DNA of 64,000 nucleotides, taken from contig NZ_CP108427.1 of NCBI RefSeq assembly GCF_035982055.1, forward strand, positions 5,827,001 to 5,891,000, read 5' to 3'. Below the pieces are notes generated by a model, which had not been told where the DNA came from, did no database searches, and saw only the letters and a program-made list of their open reading frames with translations. The stretch is from Streptomyces sp. NBC_01288 (GTDB taxonomy: Bacteria; Actinomycetota; Actinomycetes; Streptomycetales; Streptomycetaceae). Every line of letters begins with the position of its first letter. The first letter of the stretch is position 1. Positions 9,102-17,507 of this stretch are shown one piece after another. The translations under genes and the position numbers were made by a program.

Positions 9102-9602
9102 ATGACCGTGCAAGGTTCGGAGAACTCTTCCCGTCGCCCCCGTCGCTCCTCCACCATGGGCGGCATGCCACTGAACGACATGCCCTGGTGGCGCTGGCGC
9201 AGCAACGTGCGTTCCGCGCTGCACATGCTCTCCGATCCGGCGTTCCAGCAGAACGTCTGGCTGGCCGGTGTCGACGGGTACGGGGACGTCACCGACGCCG
9301 TCTACCGCCTCGTCGAGGACACCTGGCTCGACAACTGGTCCGCCGAGAAGTACGTCGGCACGATCTTCCGCGACTCCCAGGAGGCGGCCCTCGTGGACAC
9401 CGCCGTCCTGCGCGTCCTGCGGATCATGCACCAGGTCGGCCCGGACGCCCATGTCTCCGTGTACGTCGACCACGAGGCGTGGCCGGACGCGGTACGGGCG
9501 GCGCGGGACGCGCATGTCCGGATGGCGGTGAGCGACGGGGACGATCCGGATACGCCGCCGCGGACGCTTGAGGTGTTGCAGATCATCACGCGGTCCGCGT
9601 AG
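9102..9602 (+). CDS. conserved SCO4402-type protein
   Basis: A conserved Streptomyces protein of 166 residues that I recall as the SCO4402 family. It has a short basic, disordered start, then GGMPLNDMPWWRWRSNVRSALHML in pieces that stay nearly invariant between species, and an alpha/beta body ending in TLEVLQIITRSA. No catalytic motif is visible. GTG codons at 9075 and 9081 are in frame and could be used; I prefer ATG 9102, which has GAGGA upstream. In S. coelicolor this family sits next to purU, as here. Its function is not known. Confidence 0.75.
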   Translation: MTVQGSENSSRRPRRSSTMGGMPLNDMPWWRWRSNVRSALHMLSDPAFQQNVWLAGVDGYGDVTDAVYRLVEDTWLDNWSAEKYVGTIFRDSQEAALVDTAVLRVLRIMHQVGPDAHVSVYVDHEAWPDAVRAARDAHVRMAVSDGDDPDTPPRTLEVLQIITRSA

Positions 9603-9742
9603 GGCGGGTTCGCGCGCGCGGCTGGTCCGGGTAGGGCGGGTTCGCGTGGGGCGGGGTGGGGTTCTGCCGCCTGGTTGCGGGGCGCGCCGGATGTAGGGGT
9701 GGGTTTCGGGCTCGTCGGCGGGTTCGGGTGTGTGGGGGCTGG

Positions 9743-9789
9743 TCGCGCCCACGCGGCGGAGCCGCATATCGATACAGCCCCGCGCCCCT
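9743..9789 (+). repeat. 47-bp repeat, copy A
   Basis: Begins TCGCGCCCACGCGGCGGAGC, then carries a GCATATCGATAC block, and ends CCCCGCGCCCCT. It shares both ends with the common 28-bp repeat but has an extra middle part with the inverted motif GCGGCGGAGCCGC. It is identical to the copy at 9835. Confidence 0.8.
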
Positions 9790-9834
9790 GAGGGAGTTCG
9801 GGCTCGTCGTCGGCTGTGGGTGCGTCGTGGTTGC

Positions 9835-9881
9835 TCGCGCCCACGCGGCGGAGCCGCATATCGATACAGCCCCGCGCCCCT
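9835..9881 (+). repeat. 47-bp repeat, copy B
   Basis: Exact second copy of the 47-bp unit at 9743, in direct orientation, 92 bp further on. The two are separated by a similar G-rich spacer, suggesting a tandem duplication of a unit of about 92 bp. Confidence 0.8.
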
Positions 9882-10007
9882 TCGTAACGCGCCGTTCGTT
9901 CAGCCGGTGCGGGTGGCTTCGTGGCCGGGTCGCGCCCAGGTGGGGTGGCCGGTCCGGGTGGCGGACGGCGGTGTCTCTGTTCAGGGGGGTATGGGACCCT
10001 GTCCTGC

Positions 10008-10889
10008 ATGAACGCCCAGTCCACCGCCGCCGCGGCAGCCGCCGACCAGTACGTCCTCACCCTGTCGTGTCCCGACAAGCAGGGCATCGTGCACGCCGTG
10101 TCGAGCTACCTCTTCATGACCGGCTGCAACATCGAGGACAGCCAGCAGTTCGGCGACCACGACACGGGACTGTTCTTCATGCGCGTCCACTTCTCGGCGG
10201 AGTCGCCGGTGACGGTGGAGAAGCTGCGGGCGAGCTTCGCGGCGATCGGCGACGCCTTCCACATGGACTGGCAGGTCAACCGGGCCGCGGACCGGATGCG
10301 GGTCGTGCTCATGGTCAGCAAGTTCGGGCACTGTCTGAACGACCTGCTCTTCCGGGCCCGGATCGGGGCGTTGCCGGTGGAGATCGCGGCGGTGGTGTCC
10401 AACCACACGGACTTCGCGGAGCTGGTGGAGTCGTACCACATCCCCTTCCACCACATCCCGGTGACGAAGGACACCAAGGCGGAGGCCGAGGCGCGGGTCC
10501 TGGACCTGGTCCGCGAGGAGGACGTCGAACTCGTCGTCCTCGCGCGCTACATGCAGGTCCTCTCCGACGACTTCTGCAAGGCGCTCAGTGGGCGGATCAT
10601 CAACATCCACCACTCGTTCCTGCCGAGCTTCAAGGGTGCGAAGCCGTATCACCAGGCTCACTTGCGGGGTGTGAAGCTGATCGGGGCGACGGCGCACTAT
10701 GTCACCGCCGACCTCGACGAGGGGCCGATCATCGAGCAGGAGGTCGAGCGGGTGGGGCATGACGTGACGCCGGACCAATTGGTGGCGGTCGGTCGGGACG
10801 TGGAGTGCCAGGCGCTGGCGCGGGCGGTCAAGTGGCACGCCGAGCGCCGGATTCTCTTGAACGGGCGCCGGACTGTCGTGTTCGCCTAA
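10008..10889 (+). CDS. purU: formyltetrahydrofolate deformylase
   Basis: Hydrolyses 10-formyltetrahydrofolate to formate and tetrahydrofolate, balancing one-carbon pools and feeding formate to purine synthesis. The 293-residue protein has an N-terminal ACT domain (residues about 14-95, starting YVLTLSCPDKQGIVHAVS) and a C-terminal formyltransferase-fold catalytic domain. Conserved active-site stretches are NIHHSFLPSFKGAKPYHQA and HYVTADLDEGPII, which supply the Asn, His and Asp of the family. The length is normal. The start at ATG 10008 gives the usual short N-terminal extension; no strong ribosome site is visible. It is followed by a convergent, repeat-filled gap. Confidence 0.95.
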   Translation: MNAQSTAAAAAADQYVLTLSCPDKQGIVHAVSSYLFMTGCNIEDSQQFGDHDTGLFFMRVHFSAESPVTVEKLRASFAAIGDAFHMDWQVNRAADRMRVVLMVSKFGHCLNDLLFRARIGALPVEIAAVVSNHTDFAELVESYHIPFHHIPVTKDTKAEAEARVLDLVREEDVELVVLARYMQVLSDDFCKALSGRIINIHHSFLPSFKGAKPYHQAHLRGVKLIGATAHYVTADLDEGPIIEQEVERVGHDVTPDQLVAVGRDVECQALARAVKWHAERRILLNGRRTVVFA

Positions 10890-11271
10890 GAGCGCGGGGG
10901 CTGCTGATTCGGGGGCGGCTGCGGGTGCGCCGTGGCTTGTCGCGCAGTTCCCCGCGCCCCTGGAAAGTGGGCCCGTGTCTCGAAGGAGCGCAGTTCCTCG
11001 CGCCGCTTACAGGTTTCGGGTTCGGCTGCGGGTCGGTGGGGGCTGGTCGCGCAGTTCCCCGCGCCCCTGAAAGTCGGCCCGTGTTTCGAGAGAGCCCAGT
11101 TCCCCGCGCCCCTGGAGACTGGGCCCGAGTTACGAAGGGGCGCGGGGAACTGCGCGAGCAACCACGACGCACCCGCACCCGTCGACGAACCCCAACTCCC
11201 CTCAGGGGCGCGAGGAACTGCGCGACAAGCCCCCACCCACCCGCACTCGCCCACGAACCCGCAACCCACCC
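10890..11271. repeat. cluster of dispersed short repeats between convergent genes
   Basis: There is no gene in these 382 bases. They hold four clear copies of the 28-bp repeat, two on the plus strand (10934-10961 and 11041-11068) and two on the minus strand (11136-11163 and 11204-11231), plus partial copies at 10988-11007 and 11097-11113. The partial copy at 11097-11113 and the inverted one at 11136-11152 form a perfect 17-bp stem, so the cluster could end transcription from both purU and the anti-sigma operon. Confidence 0.8.
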
Positions 11272-12795
11272 CTACATCCGGCTCAACGACGCCGTGGCGA
11301 ACAGCACATCCCGGATCGCCTCCCGGTCACCGAGCTGCCCCGCAGCCGCCTCCTCCGGCGACACATGCCCCGCAGCCAGGTGGCAGAACTCGACCCCGTC
11401 CAGGGCGATATGGGCAACCTCCCGCTCGGCGGACCCCACCGCGCCAGGCGAGTCGAGGGCGATCAGCCACTCACCCCCACCATGCCCCTCGATCTCCAGC
11501 CGAAGACTGCGACCGGGCTCACCCGCACCCACCAGATGCCGCCCGCTCAACGGCGAAGCCAACCCATGCCGCCGCCGCTCGGCCAGCACCACCGGCAACA
11601 TCCGCGCGGCGAGATCGATCATCCGGTTCAGGTAACGCGGGGACGGCGGATCGTACGGATAGTCCACCGCCTCCGCGATGTCCCCCGCGTGCACCCAGCA
11701 CTCGAAGGCCCGGTCGAGCATCGCATCGTGCAACGGAAGCTCGAAGTCGCCGTAGGACACGGCCAGTTTGCCGGTGCTGCCGCCCGTGAACGACACCGTG
11801 CGGACGATGTTGTGGCTCTGCTCGCGCCACGGCGAGCGGATGGACCGGGTCGGCGGGAAGTGCGACGACTTCCAGTACGCCTCGGTGCGCGCCGCCGGCG
11901 TCATGGGCTTCGCGGTCTCCCCGGTCAGCGGGTCGTCGAGGCCGAGCGCCGCCGCGACCAGGCCGTCGACGGTCAGCAGATGCGCGATGACCCCGGCGAC
12001 AGTCGTACGACGGCTCGTCGGCCCGTCGCCCTCGAACCACCGCAGCCGCACGGGCGCGTGCCACTCGGCGTCACCTATGTCCTGCAACAGGGCGTCCAGG
12101 CGGGCCGTCTCCGCGTCGTACGGCGTCGCCCACACCGGCACCGGGATGCGCGGCGGCCGGCGGTCGAAGGAGCTGGTCAGGACGCGGGTGCGCAGCCCGG
12201 GGTCGAGGTCGAGGGGTTCGACGGGGTGCAGCAGCCCGACCGCGCCGCGCAGCCGCAGCGCCTCGTCCGCACAGGCCCCGCACTCGCCGAGGTGCTCCTC
12301 GACGGCCGCCGTCTCCGCCGCCGAACACGCGGCCAGCGCCCACGCCCCGAGCAGCGCCTTCAACACCCGGTGCTCCAGCACCAGCGGCACGGCCCGGGAC
12401 TCGGCCGCGTCCAGCTCGGGCAACGGACGCCCACTGTCCTCGACGGAGGCCCGCGGCATGGGAATCCGCGGTGGCTCACCCTCACCACTCACCGAACCAC
12501 GGTCTACGGAGCCACCGTTCCCGGAACTCCCGCCGACGGAACCGCTGTTGGCGGAACCGCCGTCACCCGGCCCGCCCGGCCCACCCCGCATGCCGTCGTC
12601 GCCGTCACCGTCGTCGTTCACCGAACCGCCGTTCCCGGAGCCGTCGTTCACGGAGCGGCCGTCCTCGGAGCCACCAGGCCGCCCACCAGGACCCCCACCC
12701 GCCCCACCCTGCGCCGGCACGACCTCCTCACCTTCCCCGGCCCCTTCGCCGTACCCTTCGTACCTCTCGAAACCCTCCCGCCACGCGTCGCTCAC
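11272..12795 (-). CDS. ZAS-type anti-sigma factor fused to a mycothiol/DinB-like domain
   Basis: A 507-residue protein whose start overlaps the sigma-factor stop by 4 bases, so it is the probable partner of that sigma factor. Residues about 1-110 are unusual low-complexity sequence rich in Gly, Ser, Asn and Asp, with repeated GNGGSV/NDDG blocks. A zinc-binding anti-sigma motif follows, H-x3-C-x2-C in EEHLGECGACAD. The C-terminal 300 residues resemble the MDMPI/DinB four-helix fold of mycothiol-dependent maleylpyruvate isomerase (VAGVIAHLLTVDGLVAAALG) plus its C-terminal domain. A sensor coupled to thiol status is an inference. The long disordered start may hold an alternative initiation site further in. 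Confidence 0.8.
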   Translation of the reverse strand: MSDAWREGFERYEGYGEGAGEGEEVVPAQGGAGGGPGGRPGGSEDGRSVNDGSGNGGSVNDDGDGDDGMRGGPGGPGDGGSANSGSVGGSSGNGGSVDRGSVSGEGEPPRIPMPRASVEDSGRPLPELDAAESRAVPLVLEHRVLKALLGAWALAACSAAETAAVEEHLGECGACADEALRLRGAVGLLHPVEPLDLDPGLRTRVLTSSFDRRPPRIPVPVWATPYDAETARLDALLQDIGDAEWHAPVRLRWFEGDGPTSRRTTVAGVIAHLLTVDGLVAAALGLDDPLTGETAKPMTPAARTEAYWKSSHFPPTRSIRSPWREQSHNIVRTVSFTGGSTGKLAVSYGDFELPLHDAMLDRAFECWVHAGDIAEAVDYPYDPPSPRYLNRMIDLAARMLPVVLAERRRHGLASPLSGRHLVGAGEPGRSLRLEIEGHGGGEWLIALDSPGAVGSAEREVAHIALDGVEFCHLAAGHVSPEEAAAGQLGDREAIRDVLFATASLSRM

Positions 12796-13364
12796 GCCCC
12801 ACCCCCCGCTCCCGGCGGTGCGCCCGCGTCGTGGGCGGTGGAGAGGAGCTGGAGGCCGAGGCGGAGGCGGCGGCGGGCCTCGTCCTCGGTGACTCCGAGG
12901 TCGACGGCGGTCTGGCGGTAGTCACGGCGCTGGAAGTAGGCCAGCTCCAGGGCGGCCCGCAGCGGGGCGGGCATGGACGTGACGATGTAGTCGGCGCGGG
13001 CGGCGACGGAGGCGCGGCGGACCTTGCGCTCCAGCTCCTCCGTGGAGCCCTCGCCGCCGTGGGCGAGGGCGACGGTCTCGGTGGTGCGCAGACGCTGCAC
13101 GGCGAGGCGGTGGGTCAGCGCGGCCACCCAGGAGCGCAGCGGGCCCTGCTTGGGGTCGTAGGCGTCGGGGTGCTCCCACACGTGGGCGAAGACCTCGCGG
13201 GTGATGCCGTCGGCGGCGCGCTCGTCGCCCAGGACACGGTGGGCGAGGGAGTGCACGAGGGAGGCGAAGCGGTCGTACAGCTCACCGAGGGCCGCCGCCT
13301 CGCCCCGGGCCAGCCGCTGCTGCATCTTGCGGTCCCAACGGGGCGGTGCGTCCTTCGTCGCCAT
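12792..13364 (-). CDS. ECF-type RNA polymerase sigma factor
   Basis: A 190-residue sigma-70 family protein with region 2 at about residues 20-95 (FASLVHSLAHRVLGDERAAD, then EVFAHVWEHPDAYDP) and region 4 at about 125-175 (LELAYFQRRDYRQTAVDLGV, then EDEARRRLRLGLQLL). No region 1 or 3 is visible, as expected of extracytoplasmic-function sigma factors. ATG 13364 follows a GC-rich leader. It is co-transcribed with the anti-sigma gene and divergent from a STAS antagonist, an arrangement I recall near SCO4409-4410. It directs polymerase to a regulon that cannot be deduced here. Confidence 0.92.
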   Translation of the reverse strand: MATKDAPPRWDRKMQQRLARGEAAALGELYDRFASLVHSLAHRVLGDERAADGITREVFAHVWEHPDAYDPKQGPLRSWVAALTHRLAVQRLRTTETVALAHGGEGSTEELERKVRRASVAARADYIVTSMPAPLRAALELAYFQRRDYRQTAVDLGVTEDEARRRLRLGLQLLSTAHDAGAPPGAGGGA

Positions 13365-13685
13365 GCGGCCCCCTCACCGTGCCTGTGCCCGAGTCAAGCG
13401 TGCGCTCACCGTCTCTTCGAATGTAGTGGGCACGTCTGACAGCGCACCCCCCATTCTGCAATTGCACGCCCCCGAAGCGGCGCGAGTGGTAACGGATCTG
13501 CGCCTACCCCACCCACATCTGATCGAACAGGATCGAAGGCGACTAAAACAAGCCTCTTCCGGACGGTTTCCGTTTCTTCCCCCGTGTTTCAGGGAACGGC
13601 CGCTGGGCAGCCGCGCTGCAAGGAAGCGTAGGTACGGCTTCCGTTTCCGGACGGTCTCCGGGAGTTCCGGCTAGCGAAAGGCGCG
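13365..13685. promoter_or_regulatory. divergent promoter region of the sigma factor and STAS genes
   Basis: 321 bases without a gene. An 11-bp direct repeat TTCCGGACGGT occurs at 13557-13567 and 13645-13655, each followed by a CTCC or TTCC run; this could be an operator or a duplicated promoter element upstream of the STAS gene. I cannot assign specific -10 or -35 boxes with confidence. Confidence 0.4.
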
Positions 13686-14075
13686 ATGGTGGCCTTCAAA
13701 GTGAACGACGGCGAGCGCGGCGGCTGGTCCGTACTCCTCGTGTCCGGCGAACTGGACCTGGTGACCTCGCCGGTGCTGCGCCAGCGGGTGCACGACGTGG
13801 TGGCCGAGGGGCAGCACAGCCTGGTCCTGGACCTCTCCGAGGTGCTGTTCTGCGACTCCAGCGGGGTCGGCGTGCTCATCGCCTCCCGCCGCCTGATCCG
13901 CTCCTGCCAGGGCCACCTGCGCGTCGTCCTGCCCGCCCAGGGCGCGGTCGACGGCTCGCACGTCAACCGGGTCCTCGGCGCCCTCGGCGTGCGCCGCCTC
14001 TTCGACGTCTATCCCGATGTGATGACGGCCACAGAGGACGAGCCCGAGGACGAGGCGGACCCCCTCTCGGCGTGA
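13686..14075 (+). CDS. anti-sigma factor antagonist (STAS domain)
   Basis: A 129-residue single STAS domain of the SpoIIAA/RsbV type. The phosphorylatable serine lies in DSSGVG (residues 57-62), in the usual place, preceded by LVLDLSEVLFC. Unphosphorylated protein would bind an HATPase-type anti-sigma kinase and free its sigma factor. A short acidic tail (EDEPEDEADPLSA) is extra. The ATG at 13686 has GAAAGG about 6 bases upstream. It is divergent from the ECF sigma gene, but ECF/ZAS pairs do not normally use STAS antagonists, so its partner may be elsewhere, for example the HATPase at 20030. Confidence 0.92.
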   Translation: MVAFKVNDGERGGWSVLLVSGELDLVTSPVLRQRVHDVVAEGQHSLVLDLSEVLFCDSSGVGVLIASRRLIRSCQGHLRVVLPAQGAVDGSHVNRVLGALGVRRLFDVYPDVMTATEDEPEDEADPLSA

Positions 14076-14216
14076 CGCGTCGGTTTCCGGGGTGACGTCG
14101 TTGTTTCGGAATTTCCCCGATCTTGGTACAAGCGTCGTTTTCCGCTCCCGGACCCGCCCCGGCGTCGTACGCTCCGTCCCAAGCGCACCCCACATGAGTA
14201 AGGCGGCCCGAAAGAC

Positions 14217-14729
14217 ATGGTCAGCACCGAGTACGAGCGACGGATCGCCGCCCGGTTCGCCACCTTCGACCAGGACGGCAACGGCTTCATCGACCGGGAG
14301 GACTTCAGCTCGGCGGCCAAGGCGCTGCTCGCGGAGTTCGGTACGGCGGCCCGCTCCGACAAGGGCCAGGCCCTGTACATCGGCGCGGAGGCGTTCTGGC
14401 AGGGCATGGCCGGCATCGCCGACCGGGACGGCGACCAGCGCGTCAGCCGCGAGGAGTTCGTCAACGGCGCGGTCAAGCGGCTGCGCGACAACCCGGAGCG
14501 CTTCGCCGAGATCGGCCGCCCCTTCCTGCACGCGGCCCTCGACGTCGCGGACCCGGACGGCGACGGCTCGGCCACCATCGCGGACACCGTGCGCGTCCTC
14601 AAGGCCCTCGGCGTACCGGACGACGTCGCCGCGATGGCCGCCGACGCCCTCGACACGGACAGCGACGGCAAGGTCGGCGAGGCGGAGATCATCTCCTCCT
14701 TCGCCCGCTACTTCACCGTCCCCGAATAG
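14217..14729 (+). CDS. four-EF-hand calcium-binding protein
   Basis: A 170-residue cytosolic protein of the calerythrin/CASP type. Four 12-residue EF-hand loops are visible: DQDGNGFIDRED (18-29), DRDGDQRVSREE (69-80), DPDGDGSATIAD (112-123) and DTDSDGKVGEAE (146-157). Loops 1, 2 and 4 end in Glu or Asp as needed; loop 3 ends in Asp with Ala-Thr at positions 8-9 and is probably weaker. It is likely a calcium buffer or sensor. Its 3' end overlaps the convergent ligase gene by 22 bases. Confidence 0.9.
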   Translation: MVSTEYERRIAARFATFDQDGNGFIDREDFSSAAKALLAEFGTAARSDKGQALYIGAEAFWQGMAGIADRDGDQRVSREEFVNGAVKRLRDNPERFAEIGRPFLHAALDVADPDGDGSATIADTVRVLKALGVPDDVAAMAADALDTDSDGKVGEAEIISSFARYFTVPE

Positions 14730-16225
14730 CGTTCCCGCAGCTTGTACTTGAGCACTTTCCGCAAGGCGTCGTTGCGCGGAAGGGCGTCCACGATCTCCAG
14801 CTGCTCCGGCAGCTTGTGCACGGACAGCCCTTCCGCGCACAGGTAGTCCGTGACGGCGGCAAGCGTCAACTCCCCGGCCCCTGGCGGCTGTTCGACCACC
14901 GCACACACCCGCTCCCCACGCTCCGCGTCCGGCAGCCCTACGACGGCCACGTCCCCGACGTCCGGATGCGCGGCGAGCAGATCCTCGATCTCCTTCGCCG
15001 AGATGTTCTCCCCCTTGCGGATGATCACGTCCTTCAGCCGCCCGGTGAGAATCAGATGCCCGGTCTCCGTCACGACCCCCAGGTCTCCGGTGCGCAGAAA
15101 ACCGTCCGCGTCGAACGCCTCCGCCGTCTGCGCCGGGTCCAAGTACCCCTGACACACGGCCTCCCCGCGCAACCGCACCTCGCCACCCTCGGCGATCCGT
15201 ATCTCCATCCCGTCCGGCGGCCGCCCCTCGGTGGTCGCCAGATTCTCCACGGTGTCGTCGGGCGCCCCCATCGTGATCATCGGCACCTCGGTCATGCCGT
15301 AGCCGTGGGTGAGCTGGACCCCCATCTCCCGTACGACGGAGTGGTAGACCTCCGGCGGCTTGGGAGCGCCGCCGCCCGCGAGCAGCCGTAGCGAGGGAAT
15401 GACTTTGCTCCCCGGCTGCTTGCGCTGCTCGGCAAGGAACATGGAATAGAAGGCGGTTGAGCCGCCGGCCACCGTCACCCCGTGCTTGCGGTACCCCTCC
15501 AGCGCGTCCGGCAGCGCGAACTGCTCGAACATCACCGCCGGGAAGCCGTACAGCAGCAGCATCACCGTGTAGTCGGGCCCCGCTATGTGCGCGTACGGGA
15601 AGGCCATCGAGCCCACGTCGTCCGCCGTGAGACGCAGCGCGTGCGCGAGGCAGGAGCCGCCCGCGATCAGTGAACGGTCCGTGTGCAGCACGCCTTTGGG
15701 GTCGGAGGTGGTGCCGGAGGTCCAGTAGATCCAGCGGACCGAGGTGCCGTCGGCGGGCGGGGCGGGGAGCAACGCCGGGTCACCGTATGGGAGTTGGGCG
15801 CTGTCGTACGCCTCGAAGACGCCCTTCGCGCCGAGCCGCCGTGCCATCTCCCCGTAGTCGAAGCCGCGCCAGACGCCCGGCACCGCGAAGTACTCCGCCT
15901 TCGACTCCCGTAGCGCGAAGCCGACTTCGCGGTCGCGGTAGAAGGGGATCACCGGTGTCTGTACGGCGCCCAGGCGGGCCAGCGCGAAGGAGAGCAGGGC
16001 CGTCTCGACGCGGGTGGGCAGCTGCCAGGCGACGACCGTGCCGGGGCGGACACCCATGCCGTACAGGCCCGCCGCCACGCGCTCCGACCGGTCGCGCAAC
16101 TCGCCGAAGGTCAGGGCCCGGTCGTCCTGGAGGAGGACCGGGCGGTCGGGGGTCAAGTCGGCGCGGCGGGCGACCAGTTCCCACAGGGTGCGGGAGGAAC
16201 TCAGGGAGTACGCCGTCTCGTTCAT
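14708..16225 (-). CDS. AMP-forming acyl-CoA ligase (FadD-like)
   Basis: A 505-residue adenylate-forming enzyme that would activate a carboxylic acid to its acyl-CoA through an acyl-AMP. It shows the phosphate-binding loop YWTSGTTSDPKGVLHTD, the YGMTEVPM motif, RTGDLGV, the hinge region RLKDVIIRKGENISAKEIE, and the C-terminal lysine region PRNDALRKVLKYKLRE. The start at ATG 16225 is set by AAGGAGGGGACC directly upstream. It is divergent from the amidohydrolase operon across two regulon operators and is probably the entry enzyme of that pathway. The substrate is unknown; the loop carries DPKG, as is common in medium- and cyclic-acid ligases. Confidence 0.9.
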   Translation of the reverse strand: MNETAYSLSSSRTLWELVARRADLTPDRPVLLQDDRALTFGELRDRSERVAAGLYGMGVRPGTVVAWQLPTRVETALLSFALARLGAVQTPVIPFYRDREVGFALRESKAEYFAVPGVWRGFDYGEMARRLGAKGVFEAYDSAQLPYGDPALLPAPPADGTSVRWIYWTSGTTSDPKGVLHTDRSLIAGGSCLAHALRLTADDVGSMAFPYAHIAGPDYTVMLLLYGFPAVMFEQFALPDALEGYRKHGVTVAGGSTAFYSMFLAEQRKQPGSKVIPSLRLLAGGGAPKPPEVYHSVVREMGVQLTHGYGMTEVPMITMGAPDDTVENLATTEGRPPDGMEIRIAEGGEVRLRGEAVCQGYLDPAQTAEAFDADGFLRTGDLGVVTETGHLILTGRLKDVIIRKGENISAKEIEDLLAAHPDVGDVAVVGLPDAERGERVCAVVEQPPGAGELTLAAVTDYLCAEGLSVHKLPEQLEIVDALPRNDALRKVLKYKLRERYSGTVK

Positions 16226-16239
16226 GGTCCCCTCCTTGG

Positions 16240-16281
16240 CTGACGACTCGTCAGGTGACATGCTATCTGACGGGTCATCAG
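16240..16281. promoter_or_regulatory. paired regulon operators 1a and 1b
   Basis: Site 1a is CTGACGACTCGTCAG (16240-16254), a perfect 6-3-6 palindrome. Site 1b is CTGACGGGTCATCAG (16267-16281), which extends to TATCTGA ... TCAGATA. Centres are 27 bp apart, between the ligase (minus) and amidohydrolase (plus) starts. They are best read as TetR-family binding sites controlling both directions. Confidence 0.8.
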
Positions 16282-16310
16282 ATAAGTGCCGTCCCTGCGG
16301 AGGGGAACCC

Positions 16311-17507
16311 ATGACCACCGAACTGCCCCGCATCATCAGCGTCGACGACCACGTGATCGAACCCGCGCACCTCTTCGAGACCTGGCTGCCGAAGAAGTAC
16401 CGCGACCGCGGCCCCCAGCCGCTCACCGCCGGAATCGGCGAACTCGCCTACGTGGCGGGCAAATACCAGATCACGATGGACCCGGACGGCCCGCCCACCG
16501 ACTGGTGGATCTACGAGGACCTCAAGTTCCCGTACAAGCGCAACATCGCCGCCGTCGGCTTCGACCGCGACGAGATGACCCTGGAGGGCATCACCCGCGA
16601 GCAGATGCGCCCCGGCTGCTGGGACCCGGCCGAGCGGCTCAAGGACATGGACCTCAACCACGTCGAGGGCTCGCTCTGCTTCCCGACCTTCCCGCGCTTC
16701 TGCGGCCAGACCTTCGCCGAGGCCCACGACAAGGAGGTCGCGCTCGCCTGCGTCCGCGCCTACAACGACTGGATGGTCGAGGAGTGGTGCGGCGACAGCG
16801 GCGGCCGGCTCATCCCGCTGTGCCTGATCCCTTTGTGGGACGTCGAGTTGGCCGTAGCGGAGATCCGCCGCAACGCGGCCCGCGGCGTCCGCGCGATGAC
16901 CTTCTCCGAGATCCCCACCTACCTCGGGCTGCCGTCCATCCACTCCGGCTACTGGGACCCGTTCTTCGCGGTCTGCCAGGAGACGGGGACGGTCGTCAAC
17001 ATGCACATCGGCAGCAGCTCCCAGATGCCCGCCGCCTCCCCGGACGCGCCCCCCGCCGTACAGGCCTCGCTCTCCTTCAACAACGCGATGGCCTCGATGA
17101 TGGACTTCCTCTTCAGCGGGGTCCTGGTGAAGTTCCCGACCCTCAAACTCGCCTACTCCGAAGGGCAGATGGGCTGGATCCCGTACGCCCTGGAACGCGC
17201 CGACGACGTGTGGGAGGAGCACCGCGCGTGGGGCGGGGTGCGCGACCTGATCCCCGAGCCGCCGTCGACGTACTACTACCGGCAGATGTTCTGCTGCTTC
17301 TTCCGCGACAAGCACGGGGTCGCTTCGCTGGATGTGGTGGGCCGGGACAACGCGACCTTCGAGACCGACTACCCGCACGTCGACTCAACCTTCCCGCACA
17401 CCAAGGAAGTTGCCCTCGACCATGTGAAGGGCCTCGACGACGAGACGGTCTACAAGCTGATGCGGGGCAACGCGATCCGCATGCTGGGCCTGGATCTTGA
17501 TAAGTAA
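16311..17507 (+). CDS. amidohydrolase-2 family protein
   Basis: A 398-residue TIM-barrel metal hydrolase or decarboxylase of the PF04909 class. It shows the N-terminal strand IISVDDHVIEP, then CFPTFPRFCGQTF, the metal-site stretch VVNMHIGSSSQMP, and ETDYPHVDSTFP near the end, where the aspartate and histidine of this family lie. PF04909 enzymes hydrolyse C-N or C-C bonds or decarboxylate aromatic acids; the precise reaction is unknown. ATG 16311 follows GCGGAGGGGAACCC. It overlaps the next gene by one base (TAATG). A close paralogue lies at 61987, also behind a regulon operator. Confidence 0.88.
   Translation: MTTELPRIISVDDHVIEPAHLFETWLPKKYRDRGPQPLTAGIGELAYVAGKYQITMDPDGPPTDWWIYEDLKFPYKRNIAAVGFDRDEMTLEGITREQMRPGCWDPAERLKDMDLNHVEGSLCFPTFPRFCGQTFAEAHDKEVALACVRAYNDWMVEEWCGDSGGRLIPLCLIPLWDVELAVAEIRRNAARGVRAMTFSEIPTYLGLPSIHSGYWDPFFAVCQETGTVVNMHIGSSSQMPAASPDAPPAVQASLSFNNAMASMMDFLFSGVLVKFPTLKLAYSEGQMGWIPYALERADDVWEEHRAWGGVRDLIPEPPSTYYYRQMFCCFFRDKHGVASLDVVGRDNATFETDYPHVDSTFPHTKEVALDHVKGLDDETVYKLMRGNAIRMLGLDLDK

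Larger units (their letters stand above)
9603..10007. other. 405-bp intergenic stretch holding a duplicated repeat
   Basis: There is no supported gene. It contains two identical 47-bp copies of a palindrome-bearing repeat (9743-9789 and 9835-9881) and G-rich flanking DNA, ending at the purU start. A promoter for purU must lie within or after the repeats. Confidence 0.7.
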
